Below, piece after piece: positions 1-7,738 of a stretch of 62,627 nucleotides of DNA. A model generated the notes under the pieces. That model saw only the letters and a list, made by a program, of their open reading frames with translations, had not been told where the DNA came from and searched no databases. The position numbers were made by a program, and so were the translations under genes. Source of the DNA: Candidatus Saccharimonadota bacterium (GTDB taxonomy: Bacteria > Patescibacteriota > Saccharimonadia > Saccharimonadales > Saccharimonadaceae); NCBI GenBank assembly GCA_017509895.1, contig JAFWOH010000027.1, positions 1 to 62,627 of the forward strand, given 5' to 3'. Positions within the stretch are counted from its first letter, which is position 1. Each line of letters starts with the position of its first letter.

Positions 1-248
1 CTTCTGGCGTAAACTTAGACACGCAGACTGCCTCCTTTAATAATATGACCAATATCTTCCCACTCGCCGGCTTTATCTACCTCGGTTCGCTAGACTACGT
101 CGGTACGGGCGGCTACTATTGGTCGTCTACCGCGCAATCTAATAACCGCGCGTACAACCTGAGCCTCCACTCGAGCAATTTGCGCGTGGACCCCCGGAAC
201 AGCTACCTCAAGTACAGCGGCCACTCAGTCCGTTGCGTTACGGATTGA
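1..248 (+). CDS. FISUMP-domain surface protein, C-terminal fragment (5' truncated by window edge)
   Basis: The reading frame is open from base 3 to the TGA at 246-248, so this is the last ~81 residues of a longer gene. It carries the end of a Fibrobacter succinogenes major paralogous (FISUMP) domain: the YYWSSTAQSN motif, then a variable stretch, then the closing SVRCV. The same motifs end the three FISUMP domains of the adhesin at 48988-52491; the closest match is its first domain (GSLDYVG..., WSSTAQSN). FISUMP domains are expected to adopt a C-type-lectin-like fold and to sit on secreted surface proteins. The sequence just after the stop (GAGAACCC then CACCCCTGTT) also matches the 3' flank of the adhesin gene. 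Function as an adhesin is inference. Confidence 0.8.
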   Translation, partial: SGVNLDTQTASFNNMTNIFPLAGFIYLGSLDYVGTGGYYWSSTAQSNNRAYNLSLHSSNLRVDPRNSYLKYSGHSVRCVTD

Positions 249-397
249 GAACCCCCGACCTCTCACCCCTGTTAACTCTCCCAAATCCGTTTACAACCAC
301 TTTCCCGGTAACTGCTTGTCAGATAAAATGGCTTTAATATAGACATTGTTACCTCTTATGGTCACGAGTTTTTTGCCCACCATCCGTTAAGATGATG
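249..397. other. Intergenic spacer with a conserved FISUMP 3' flank
   Basis: Bases 245-275 resemble bases 52489-52520 behind the big adhesin (TTGAGAACCC, then CACCCCTGTT). GGTAAC at about 315 and GTTACC at about 350 could form a weak stem. I see no gene. Confidence 0.4.
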
Positions 398-640
398 TTA
401 AAAGCCATATTTCTTTTTTACATGCTCCCTATCTTGTTCCAAGGTATATACCCTACCAGCCTTGATATCTTCGTCTGCCTTGTCAAATAGTTCAAGTAAT
501 TCTTTTTCTGTGTAGGTCTTCATTTTTGGCGCCGTCTTTTCTTGTTTCGCAAAAAGTTTCTCGATATAACGACTCGCTTTTTCTAGATTCGGCCCGTTTA
601 GACGGTTCATTTTTGCAATAGCTATTTCCGCAGTTGTCAT
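398..640 (-). CDS. Small acidic/basic protein, antitoxin-like
   Basis: 80 aa, no membrane segment or signal peptide. The C-terminal part (KELLELFDKADEDIKAGRVY, then TLEQ) resembles the helix-turn segment of RelB/Phd-type antitoxins, in which an acidic helix is followed by a G-x-V-Y-T-L-E turn. No partner toxin is adjacent: the neighbour is the divergent gene at 678. A TATAAT (complement of 647-652) ends exactly six bases before the ATG, so the transcript is probably leaderless. It is back-to-back with an identical arrangement for the 678 gene. The antitoxin idea is a weak motif inference; it could equally be an unassigned small protein. Confidence 0.5.
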   Translation of the reverse strand: MTTAEIAIAKMNRLNGPNLEKASRYIEKLFAKQEKTAPKMKTYTEKELLELFDKADEDIKAGRVYTLEQDREHVKKKYGF

Positions 641-677
641 GCCCCAATTATAACATATTTCATGCTATAATACTATT

Positions 678-1754
678 ATGGTCTGTATCGCCGCATTCAT
701 TATTTTAATTGTCGTCGGGATTTTCGTCGCCTTTATTAGTATTTTCAAGCGCGACCTCGGCAAGAAGTATCTAAAGGTCCTAAAAAAATCTTGGCATTGC
801 TTTACCCGCCATCTGACTTTCAGAAAGTGCGATACCAGTTTTCAGGATGATGTAAAGACGGCCCTACTTAAAAAAGTCGTTTTAAAAAATCCGAAGGCCG
901 TAAAGCCTTTAAGTATCACTATCGAGGTCGCTAGCATTTTAATCGTCATTATTACGGCGTGGTCCCTAGTCGAGGGAATTAAGGCCGGCCTCGCCCTCTG
1001 GACTCTCGGGACTTGTAACGTCTCTCATCCCGCCTCCTGCGCCCTCGGCGCGGAGTCCTGCTCGATAGACGAGGAAAACTTAAACTGGTTTTCGGAGTGG
1101 GGCGAGATTTTTGGCGCCATCCCGGACAGGCTAAAAAATTGGAACGCCGCGGATTATCTTGTCGAGCCCGCCGAGACAATTAACGAGCTCTCCGAGAATT
1201 ATGAAAAGAAGGACAATCTCCCCCCGGCCCTCGATATCATGGATCCCGGCTGCACCGTCTGCCTCTCTTCCTTCCGCAATCAGCTAAAAGACACGAATTT
1301 CATTAATAACCATGCTGTTTATATCATGCTCTATGTTATCAAGACTGACGACGGCCCGAAGTTCAAAAACTCTGAGCTTCTCACTAATTATTATTATGCT
1401 CTCCTCCTTCAAAATACCGAAACCCTCAAAACCTCCGAGAAAAGCCCCTATAACGGCCTCAGCTTAAAACTCATTAGCCGCCTCTATACCGAGAACAATT
1501 CCGAGAATCAAAATTGGCAATATCTCTTTGATAATGTCTATGACAATGAGACCGCCGAAAAGACTATTAAAGACTGGCTAAAGGAATGGAAACTAACCGA
1601 CAATCAAATCAAGGCTATCGCCGAAAAGACTAAATCTGAAACAGTCAAAACCCACATCGCAAAAATCCGCGCCAAAGTCGAATCCGAAATCAAGCCCAAG
1701 GGCATCCCCACCATGCTCTACGACGGCAAAAAACACCTCGGCCTCTATAAATAA
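678..1754 (+). CDS. Membrane-anchored thioredoxin-fold protein (DsbA/TlpA-like)
   Basis: 358 aa. An N-terminal hydrophobic segment (about residues 4-22) and a second one (about 82-102) anchor it, with a Cys-containing loop behind the second. The extracytoplasmic part begins its redox domain at about residue 190 with DPGCTVCLSSF, a CxxC active site preceded by D-P as in DsbA-type proteins, and ends with GIPTMLYDGKKHLGLYK, where Ile-Pro is the expected cis-proline loop of a thioredoxin fold. Between them lies a helical insertion, also as in DsbA. Likely role: oxidation or isomerisation of disulfides in the Cys-rich secreted proteins seen in this window. TATAAT at 666-671 lies six bases before the ATG. 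The fold call rests on two motifs only. Confidence 0.6.
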   Translation: MVCIAAFIILIVVGIFVAFISIFKRDLGKKYLKVLKKSWHCFTRHLTFRKCDTSFQDDVKTALLKKVVLKNPKAVKPLSITIEVASILIVIITAWSLVEGIKAGLALWTLGTCNVSHPASCALGAESCSIDEENLNWFSEWGEIFGAIPDRLKNWNAADYLVEPAETINELSENYEKKDNLPPALDIMDPGCTVCLSSFRNQLKDTNFINNHAVYIMLYVIKTDDGPKFKNSELLTNYYYALLLQNTETLKTSEKSPYNGLSLKLISRLYTENNSENQNWQYLFDNVYDNETAEKTIKDWLKEWKLTDNQIKAIAEKTKSETVKTHIAKIRAKVESEIKPKGIPTMLYDGKKHLGLYK

Positions 1755-1846
1755 AAACCAAATTAGGACATATACCTAATTGATTTTCATACTAGTTCTT
1801 CTCGTTGGGACTAAGAGTCCCACTGGTATAAATTACGACATTGTGC
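1755..1846. repeat. Paired intergenic hairpins (types B and C)
   Basis: Two hairpins in a row. AATTAGG at 1761-1767 pairs with CCTAATT at 1775-1781 around the loop acatata. TGGGACT at 1806-1812 pairs with AGTCCCA at 1816-1822. The same two-hairpin order, with different stems but similar loops and flanks (gacat-loop, then CGTTGGG), recurs at 38168-38250. They probably act as a terminator or 3'-end structure of the upstream gene; neither has a long T-run. Confidence 0.6.
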
Positions 1847-1858
1847 TATTATTATAGT

Positions 1859-2491
1859 ATGGATAATAGTCTGGAAAAGCTCCCAAATTCCGAAGAGACT
1901 CCGAATCATGCTACCCGGCGCAAAAATTATCGCCCGGCTATCTTTGCCGTTGTTCTGCTCTTGATTGCCGGCGCCGTCGCCTTTATCTTCGCCTTGAATC
2001 ATAATAAGAAACCAGATAATAATTCTGACAATACCACCACTGCGGAAACCTCTAAGGAAGAAAAATCTGAGGAAAAGCCCAAAGCGACGGAGACCACTAA
2101 AGAGCCTGAAAGCGCCAAAGAGGCCGAGGAGCCCGAAAAAGCGCCTGAGGAAATCGTCCAAAATAAAGCCCCTGTAAAACAGGAGGGCGAAGACCCCAAT
2201 ACTTTGAGCGAGCTAACCGGCGTAATAAACTACGCCGCGGTGAATGACGGTACTCTGATGATTCGTGTTTCAATAGATCAATACCTCGACTCCGGTACTT
2301 GCCTCCTCGAGATGACCTCCGCGAGCGACAGCTTTAGTCTCTCGGATAATATTATGCCGAGCGCCTCGACTAGCTCCTGCAGTTATGACATAGCAACCAG
2401 CCTCCTAAACAGCGGCGATAATTACGACATCAAAATCACTCTAAATAGCGAAAACAAACAGGGGATAATCAAAGGAGAAGTAAAAATATGA
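1859..2491 (+). CDS. Membrane-anchored secreted protein with Pro/Glu/Lys linker
   Basis: 210 aa. Start chosen at 1859 because TATTAT (1847-1852) ends six bases before it, the spacing seen at many genes here; an upstream in-frame ATG at 1841 overlaps that hexamer. Layout: short basic cytoplasmic tail, one membrane segment at about residues 25-46 (IFAVVLLLIAGAVAFIFAL), a long low-complexity linker rich in E, K, T and P (about 50-110), and a small C-terminal domain of ~85 aa with two cysteines (GTCLLEM and SSCSYD) that could form a disulfide. The stop codon overlaps the start of the next gene (ATGA at 2488), so the two are probably co-translated. No family recognised. Confidence 0.7.
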   Translation: MDNSLEKLPNSEETPNHATRRKNYRPAIFAVVLLLIAGAVAFIFALNHNKKPDNNSDNTTTAETSKEEKSEEKPKATETTKEPESAKEAEEPEKAPEEIVQNKAPVKQEGEDPNTLSELTGVINYAAVNDGTLMIRVSIDQYLDSGTCLLEMTSASDSFSLSDNIMPSASTSSCSYDIATSLLNSGDNYDIKITLNSENKQGIIKGEVKI

Positions 2492-3912
2492 CAAAACAGA
2501 GAATAGAATGTATTTATCCAGAGTCAATAAAGGCCCCGTACCGCTCGCGACGCACGCGGCTAATGTTTATGGGGTTTTTTGCCTTTGCTTTTGCGGCGGC
2601 CTTCGCCTTCCTCGCCACTAAAAATCAGGACGAAACTAGCGCAGCTAATCTCGCTAACTTTAGAGCCGGCAATATCATTTCCGATGCCGTTATGAGCGAT
2701 TATAATTCCATGACGGTCGACCAAATCCAGAGCTTCCTAAAGTCAAAAAATGCCTGTAACCAGTCCGCCGACCCCGGCTCCGTCGGTGCTTTCAAATATG
2801 AAAATGCTAATTTTACCGAGCTTGGTATTACTTATAACCGTAAGTATTATTTCTACACCTCTAATGGCGTCGCTAGTGCTTATTATCACGTTAAGGACAA
2901 CAAATTCGTCTGTCTAGCCGACGAGACTATCAGCGGCCGTTCCGCCGCCTATCATATTTGGGACGCCGCACAGACCTTCAAGATTAACCCAAAGGTTTTG
3001 ATTGTTTTATTGGAAAAAGAGCAAAGCCTCATTACGGATAAGTTCCCGAATCATACTCAATATCGCGGCGCAACCGGCTATGGCTACCCGGACAACGGCA
3101 ATCCCGACCCGCGCTTCTTCGGCTTTGAGGCCCAGATCGGCAATGCTGCCAATCTTTTCCATTCCGTCCTCTCCGGTGGCTGGACCAACTTCCCCCTTGG
3201 CAACAACTACATCCAATACAACCCCAACGCCGCCTGCGGCGGCAGCACCATCAGGATTGAGAACCTCGCCACCTCCGCCCTCTACCGCTACACCCCGTAC
3301 CAGCCCAACGCCGCCGCTCTCTCCGGCTCCCCCGACGGCTGCTCCGCCTACGGCAACCGCAATTTCTACATACTCTTTTCCGATTGGTTCGGCGATCCTC
3401 ATAGTAACGCAAAAACTATAACCACCGTAAACAGCGCACTCCCTGTCTCCTATCGTTCTCACGTCCAGAATATTGGCTGGGAAACTAGCTGGAGGGACGA
3501 TACAGCCACTTCCGGTACCACCGGCCAATCTCTCCGCCTTGAAGCAGTCAATGTTAAACTCAGCAGTGAAGCTAGTGCTAAGGATATGCATATTTTATAT
3601 CAGTCGCATCTCCAGAATATTGGCTGGGAAAAAGATTGGAAGAAAGATGGCGATACCTCCGGCACCACCGGCCAGGCCCGTCGTCTCGAGGCAGTTAAAA
3701 TCAAGTTAGACGAAACCTCCGCAAAGACCTATGATATCTATTATCGCTCACATATTCAAGATATAGGCTGGCTAGCCTGGACTAGGAACGGCGAGCCGTC
3801 CGGCTCTGAAGGCTTAGCAAAACGTCTAGAGGCGCTTGAAGTTGTTATCGTTAAAAAAGGCGAGATGCCAGTTTCTAACAATGCAAATAGCCTCAAAGGT
3901 TTCATCAAATAG
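2488..3912 (+). CDS. Cell-surface protein with lysozyme-like domain and three ChW repeats
   Basis: 474 aa. A basic N-terminus and a membrane segment (about residues 27-45) lead to a domain of ~250 aa containing FKINPKVLIVLLEKEQSLIT. That phrase, a helix followed by L-x-K-E-Q, is typical of a domain often paired with wall-binding repeats and distantly resembles lysozyme/transglycosylase folds. The C-terminus has three copies of the clostridial hydrophobic-W (ChW) repeat, each of the form YRSHxQxIGW...SGTxGxxxRLEAxxVxL, at about residues 320-365, 370-415 and 420-465. Likely role: binding or remodelling of cell wall or surface glycan, of self or of a host bacterium. It overlaps the preceding gene by four bases. 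A GC-rich stretch near 3190-3360 keeps the frame open on other strands; those ORFs are shadows. Confidence 0.75.
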   Translation: MTKQRIECIYPESIKAPYRSRRTRLMFMGFFAFAFAAAFAFLATKNQDETSAANLANFRAGNIISDAVMSDYNSMTVDQIQSFLKSKNACNQSADPGSVGAFKYENANFTELGITYNRKYYFYTSNGVASAYYHVKDNKFVCLADETISGRSAAYHIWDAAQTFKINPKVLIVLLEKEQSLITDKFPNHTQYRGATGYGYPDNGNPDPRFFGFEAQIGNAANLFHSVLSGGWTNFPLGNNYIQYNPNAACGGSTIRIENLATSALYRYTPYQPNAAALSGSPDGCSAYGNRNFYILFSDWFGDPHSNAKTITTVNSALPVSYRSHVQNIGWETSWRDDTATSGTTGQSLRLEAVNVKLSSEASAKDMHILYQSHLQNIGWEKDWKKDGDTSGTTGQARRLEAVKIKLDETSAKTYDIYYRSHIQDIGWLAWTRNGEPSGSEGLAKRLEALEVVIVKKGEMPVSNNANSLKGFIK

Positions 3913-3937
3913 TTAAGATGTGATATAATATACCTAT

Positions 3938-4765
3938 ATGAGTTTACCGAGAGTGTTAAACAGGCAGAATCGCATCCTTCTAAAGGAGCTGTCTAAAACA
4001 GATTTTAAATTAAGATATCAGGGCTCCGCACTAGGTTACCTCTGGGCACTGCTCCGACCGCTTTTAATGTTCGCAATCTTGTATTTTGTTTTTGCGGTTA
4101 TTATGAACTTCAATAACGAAATCCCGCATTATCCGGTCTATCTCCTTACCGGTACCGTTCTCTGGAGCTTTTTCACAGAATGTACCAGCCAGGGCATTCA
4201 GGCTACAGTTTCAAGAGGAGACTTAATTCGCAAGATTTGTTTTCCGAGATATGTTGTTGTAGTTTCTGCTACATTCACCGCTCTGATAAACCTCGCTATT
4301 AATATGGTTGTCGTAGTTCTGTTTGCCTTGATTAATGGTGTCACGCCTTCGCTTTCTTGGTTGATGGTTCCAGTTTGGATTTTAGAACTTTACACGTTCT
4401 CCCTCGGAATTGCCTTCCTCCTTGGTGCAATTAACGTTAAATATCGCGATATAACCTCTATTTGGGATGTTATTATTCAGGCGCTTTTCTATGCTGTCCC
4501 GATTATCTATCCCATGTCTATGGTCATTGGCGCAGGGGATAGTGCGGCGAGAATGTTGGTTGCAAAGGTCATCCTTGCGAACCCAATTGCCCAGACCATC
4601 CAGGATGTCCGGCACGATTTAATTACTCCGGAGACCGTTACAGTCTGGAATTTTGATAGTGCTTGGTATTGGAAAGTCCTACCGATTGCGATTGTCATCT
4701 TTCTATTCATTTTTGCTGCTCTGTATTATCGGAAAAAGTCTAAATATTTTGCGGAGGAAGTTTAA
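3938..4765 (+). CDS. wzm: ABC-2 type polysaccharide/teichoic acid exporter, permease (Wzm/TagG-like)
   Basis: 275 aa, the usual length for Wzm/TagG/KpsM. It begins with the interfacial segment (LKELSKTDFKLRYQGSALGY) characteristic of these permeases, followed by about six membrane segments: LWALLRPLLMFAILYFVF, YPVYLLTGTVLWSFF, VVVVSATFTALINL, LSWLMVPVWILELYTF, VIIQALFYAVPIIYPMS and the C-terminal IVIFLFIFAALYY. The ATPase gene follows with a TAATG overlap, giving a complete two-gene exporter. It would carry an undecaprenyl-linked glycopolymer across the membrane, made by the glycosyltransferases nearby. TATAAT (3924-3929) lies eight bases before the ATG, so a very short or absent leader is predicted. 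Confidence 0.9.
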   Translation: MSLPRVLNRQNRILLKELSKTDFKLRYQGSALGYLWALLRPLLMFAILYFVFAVIMNFNNEIPHYPVYLLTGTVLWSFFTECTSQGIQATVSRGDLIRKICFPRYVVVVSATFTALINLAINMVVVVLFALINGVTPSLSWLMVPVWILELYTFSLGIAFLLGAINVKYRDITSIWDVIIQALFYAVPIIYPMSMVIGAGDSAARMLVAKVILANPIAQTIQDVRHDLITPETVTVWNFDSAWYWKVLPIAIVIFLFIFAALYYRKKSKYFAEEV

Positions 4766-5547
4766 TGAAAAAGCGTGAAATCGGCACCAGAACTGTTATT
4801 GATAATCCTGCAGACCAGACTGCGATTGCCGTCTCTAATTTGTATAAAAGTTTTCGTCTTCCTACGGAGCGCGCCTGGGGTTTAAAGCAAGCTCTCTTCA
4901 ATCGTCTTCGGGGAATTAAAGGATTTAAAGAGCAACAGGTCTTGCGTGGCCTTAACTTTGAAATTAAAAAAGGCGAGTTCGTTGGCATTATTGGGCGTAA
5001 TGGCTCTGGTAAGTCGACTCTATTGAAAATCCTTTCCGGTACATATTATCCAGAAAAAGGCTCCGTACTCGTCAATGGTACGCTTGTTCCGTTTATTGAG
5101 CTCGGCGTCGGTTTTAATCCAGAACTCACCGGCAAGGAAAATGTTTATCTAAACGGTGCCATGCTAGGCTTCTCGAATAGTGAAATGGATAGAATGTACA
5201 ATGAGATTGTAAGTTTCGCAGAGCTCCGCCCTTTTATGAACCAAAAGCTCAAAAATTACTCTTCTGGCATGCAAGTCAGGCTTGCCTTCTCGATTGCCAT
5301 TCGTGCAAGGGGCGACATTCTCGTCCTAGATGAAGTTTTAGCGGTGGGCGATGCTGCTTTCCAGCAGAAGTGCAATGATTATTTTGAGAGCTTAAAGGGT
5401 GAACAGACCGTCATCCTGGTCACCCACTCTATGGAAAACGTCGAGAGATTTTGCGACCGTGCCATCTTGCTCGAAGATGGTGAAATTATGCAAGATGGCG
5501 ATCCTAAAAAAGTTGCTAAGGCATACATGAAACTCTTCGAGTCTTAG
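4765..5547 (+). CDS. wzt: ABC transporter ATPase for polysaccharide export (Wzt/TagH/KpsT-like)
   Basis: 260 aa. Walker A is GRNGSGKST (about residues 78-86), the signature is YSSGMQVRLAFS, Walker B is DILVLDEVLAVGD and the switch His is in LVTHSME. The N-terminal extension ending in LPTERAWGLKQALF and the AVGD after Walker B are typical of the O-antigen/teichoic acid subfamily. The protein ends soon after the ATPase fold, so it lacks the C-terminal carbohydrate-binding domain of O9-type Wzt; it is closer to KpsT/TagH, which do not read a glycan end-cap. The start overlaps the permease stop (TAATG) and is preceded by GGAGG. Confidence 0.92.
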   Translation: MKKREIGTRTVIDNPADQTAIAVSNLYKSFRLPTERAWGLKQALFNRLRGIKGFKEQQVLRGLNFEIKKGEFVGIIGRNGSGKSTLLKILSGTYYPEKGSVLVNGTLVPFIELGVGFNPELTGKENVYLNGAMLGFSNSEMDRMYNEIVSFAELRPFMNQKLKNYSSGMQVRLAFSIAIRARGDILVLDEVLAVGDAAFQQKCNDYFESLKGEQTVILVTHSMENVERFCDRAILLEDGEIMQDGDPKKVAKAYMKLFES

Positions 5548-5559
5548 TCAAAATATGGA

Positions 5560-7698
5560 TTAGGCATCCCTGATAAATCGCCAGGTTTTCTTCACTAATC
5601 TCTTAAACTTGCGCACAGCTCTGCGTGAAAAGCTGAGTTTTACTACATCTGCCATCATTAGGTAGTCGCTCACAGTAACATCTTTCGTGATAGTCTTGCT
5701 GATTCTTTTGGCTTCTAGAGATGCCACTACTGGCTCTCTTGTGTAACTTTGCTTTATCTCCGGAGCCTTCGCTTTTATATCACTATCTTTGAAACAATCG
5801 TCAACATACTTGATGAATTGCTGATAACCCTTTTCTAGCGGATAATTCTTCATATATTTTGCTCCCGCTCGGCCCATCTTCTTCTGTAGCTCTGGATCTT
5901 CAATAACTTTTATCAAGGCCGTCGCTACTGCCTCTGGCGTCGGCTCGGCCAATAGACAGCCGTCCTCTGGCAAATCGTAAATATTATTCTCGCGATAAAG
6001 TTCCACCACCGGGAGTCCCGCTGCCATCATCTCAAATGGAATCCTAGACGGATTAGAAGCGCTCATACATAGTCCAACTGCACATTTATTATAAAGATCA
6101 TTACACTTCTTTGCCGAAATAATCCCGAGATGCTCCGCTACTAGATTATGGACCTTTCTCCGTGCCGACCCATAAAGATAAATTTTTACTTCTGGGTGGG
6201 CCATCTGAACAATCTGGAGTGCTTTAAGAGCTATTTTATCGCAGCGCCTAGGCTTGCCAGGTTGAAAAATTAAACAGATAGAGTTTGTTTTGCGCGCATT
6301 CTCGACTGGATGATAAGTTTTTAAATCTGCACAGAAGTTGAAATAATCAGTTTTAGTCCGGTAATTTTTACCAATCTTTTGCGAAAGCCACTTCCCAATC
6401 GTAATACCTTTCATACCGTAATTATAAGACTGCTCGGCTATTAAGTATTCGCTTCCCATTGGGAAAAACCACGGTTCAAAATCCTGGATAAAATAAACCT
6501 TGCGAGGGGATTTTGATTCGGCAACTGGCTTCGCAGTATCCCATCCAGTAGCGATAATCATATCATAATTTCGCGCCAACTGATAGCCTGTGAAGATTTC
6601 GCCGTCAAATTTCCCATAATCTTCGACTAGCCGTTCATAAATCTCATTCGGGTATTCATTTTTTAGACTGTCTACATACATATCGCATCTGTAGCCATGT
6701 GCAATCAACCGATTAATATTAGTAAAAATCGTTCGATGTCCCCCAGAGCCAGCGTCAAACCACGGCACTAGCCAGGCAATCGTCCCTTTACCCCCATTAT
6801 TTTTATCGTTTTCAACAAATCCCATCCCTCTCCTTCTGACTTTTTGCCATTGTAATTGCTTCGGGGTTAATTTGTATTTTTTACCAATTCGCTCTTGTAC
6901 TGAAACTACTTCTCCGTATTCTACATTTAATTTTACTACTGTCGAAGCAGAGCCTTTATCATGCTTTCTGTAATAATTTAACGGTTTTGCGCTATAGGCT
7001 ATATCGCCGTATTCAAGTACTCTCGAATAAATATACCAGTCTCCGGCCACTTTATATTGTTTAGCTTCTTCAAAAATCTTTGGCAATCGTTTATCATTTT
7101 TCCAGACTACGCTCGATACATTCATAATCGGGTTAGTTCCGCTCAAATAATTTACGATTTCGTCTTCACCGCTATTATAGAAATCATGAGCATATCTGCC
7201 AGATCGCCACATATCCATCCAGTCCGTACAGGTTTTGCTTTTTACGACATTATTTTGATTAATTCGATAAGAATCTGTGTAACAGAGTACGGTGTTTGGT
7301 CGTTCTTCAAATTTTTCCATTACAGTCTGCAAAAAATGTGCATCAGCACTATCGTCCGCCTCTGCAATCCAAACATACTCACCAGTAGCGGCCGCAATCC
7401 CTTTTTGCCATTGTGAAAATACGCACCCTCCACTATTTTTCTTGTTCGGCAAAAAACTTACCTTCAGATTTGGATATTCTCGTTTTATGTCCTTTATTTT
7501 TTCTTTTATTACTTGTACACTATCGTCCGTCGATGCATCATCTAGAATAATTAGTTCAGAAACAGGATAAGTCTGAAAAAGAATCGAGTCAATTCGCTCG
7601 TTGATAAAATCGGCGTAATTATAATTTGGCACTATTGCCGTTACCCTATGCAAAGGCACAACCTTCGCAAAAGGATGTATGTAAATATTAACCTTCAT
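5560..7698 (-). CDS. Fused glycosyltransferase: GT2 (N-term) plus GT4-like (C-term)
   Basis: 712 aa. The first ~260 residues are a GT-A/GT2 domain: VTAIVPNYNYADF, then LIILDDASTDDS, and EADDSAD as the DxD metal site. Residues from about 300 form a second domain with GT-B/GT4 character: a nucleotide-fold start (IAWLVPWFDAGSGGHRTIF), a middle segment (GITIGKWLSQKIGKNY) and a C-terminal E-rich donor site (NPSRIPFEMMAAGLPVVEL). Such GT2-GT4 fusions suggest one protein adding two sugars to a surface glycan. The N-terminal domain is closely similar to that of the gene at 9721 (VPNYNYA, QTYPVSELIILDD), so the two are paralogues. It is convergent with wzt (12-bp gap). TATAAT on the minus strand (7708-7713) is nine bases from the ATG. 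Confidence 0.85.
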   Translation of the reverse strand: MKVNIYIHPFAKVVPLHRVTAIVPNYNYADFINERIDSILFQTYPVSELIILDDASTDDSVQVIKEKIKDIKREYPNLKVSFLPNKKNSGGCVFSQWQKGIAAATGEYVWIAEADDSADAHFLQTVMEKFEERPNTVLCYTDSYRINQNNVVKSKTCTDWMDMWRSGRYAHDFYNSGEDEIVNYLSGTNPIMNVSSVVWKNDKRLPKIFEEAKQYKVAGDWYIYSRVLEYGDIAYSAKPLNYYRKHDKGSASTVVKLNVEYGEVVSVQERIGKKYKLTPKQLQWQKVRRRGMGFVENDKNNGGKGTIAWLVPWFDAGSGGHRTIFTNINRLIAHGYRCDMYVDSLKNEYPNEIYERLVEDYGKFDGEIFTGYQLARNYDMIIATGWDTAKPVAESKSPRKVYFIQDFEPWFFPMGSEYLIAEQSYNYGMKGITIGKWLSQKIGKNYRTKTDYFNFCADLKTYHPVENARKTNSICLIFQPGKPRRCDKIALKALQIVQMAHPEVKIYLYGSARRKVHNLVAEHLGIISAKKCNDLYNKCAVGLCMSASNPSRIPFEMMAAGLPVVELYRENNIYDLPEDGCLLAEPTPEAVATALIKVIEDPELQKKMGRAGAKYMKNYPLEKGYQQFIKYVDDCFKDSDIKAKAPEIKQSYTREPVVASLEAKRISKTITKDVTVSDYLMMADVVKLSFSRRAVRKFKRLVKKTWRFIRDA

Positions 7699-7738
7699 TA
7701 CCGTACCATTATATCATATCTTATCTTAATATAATAGT

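Noticed and set aside
3007-3591. Long minus-strand ORF of 194 aa
   Set aside because: It lies opposite the well-supported ChW-repeat protein, has Gly/Val/Ala-rich composition typical of antisense frames in GC-rich stretches, and no start signal.
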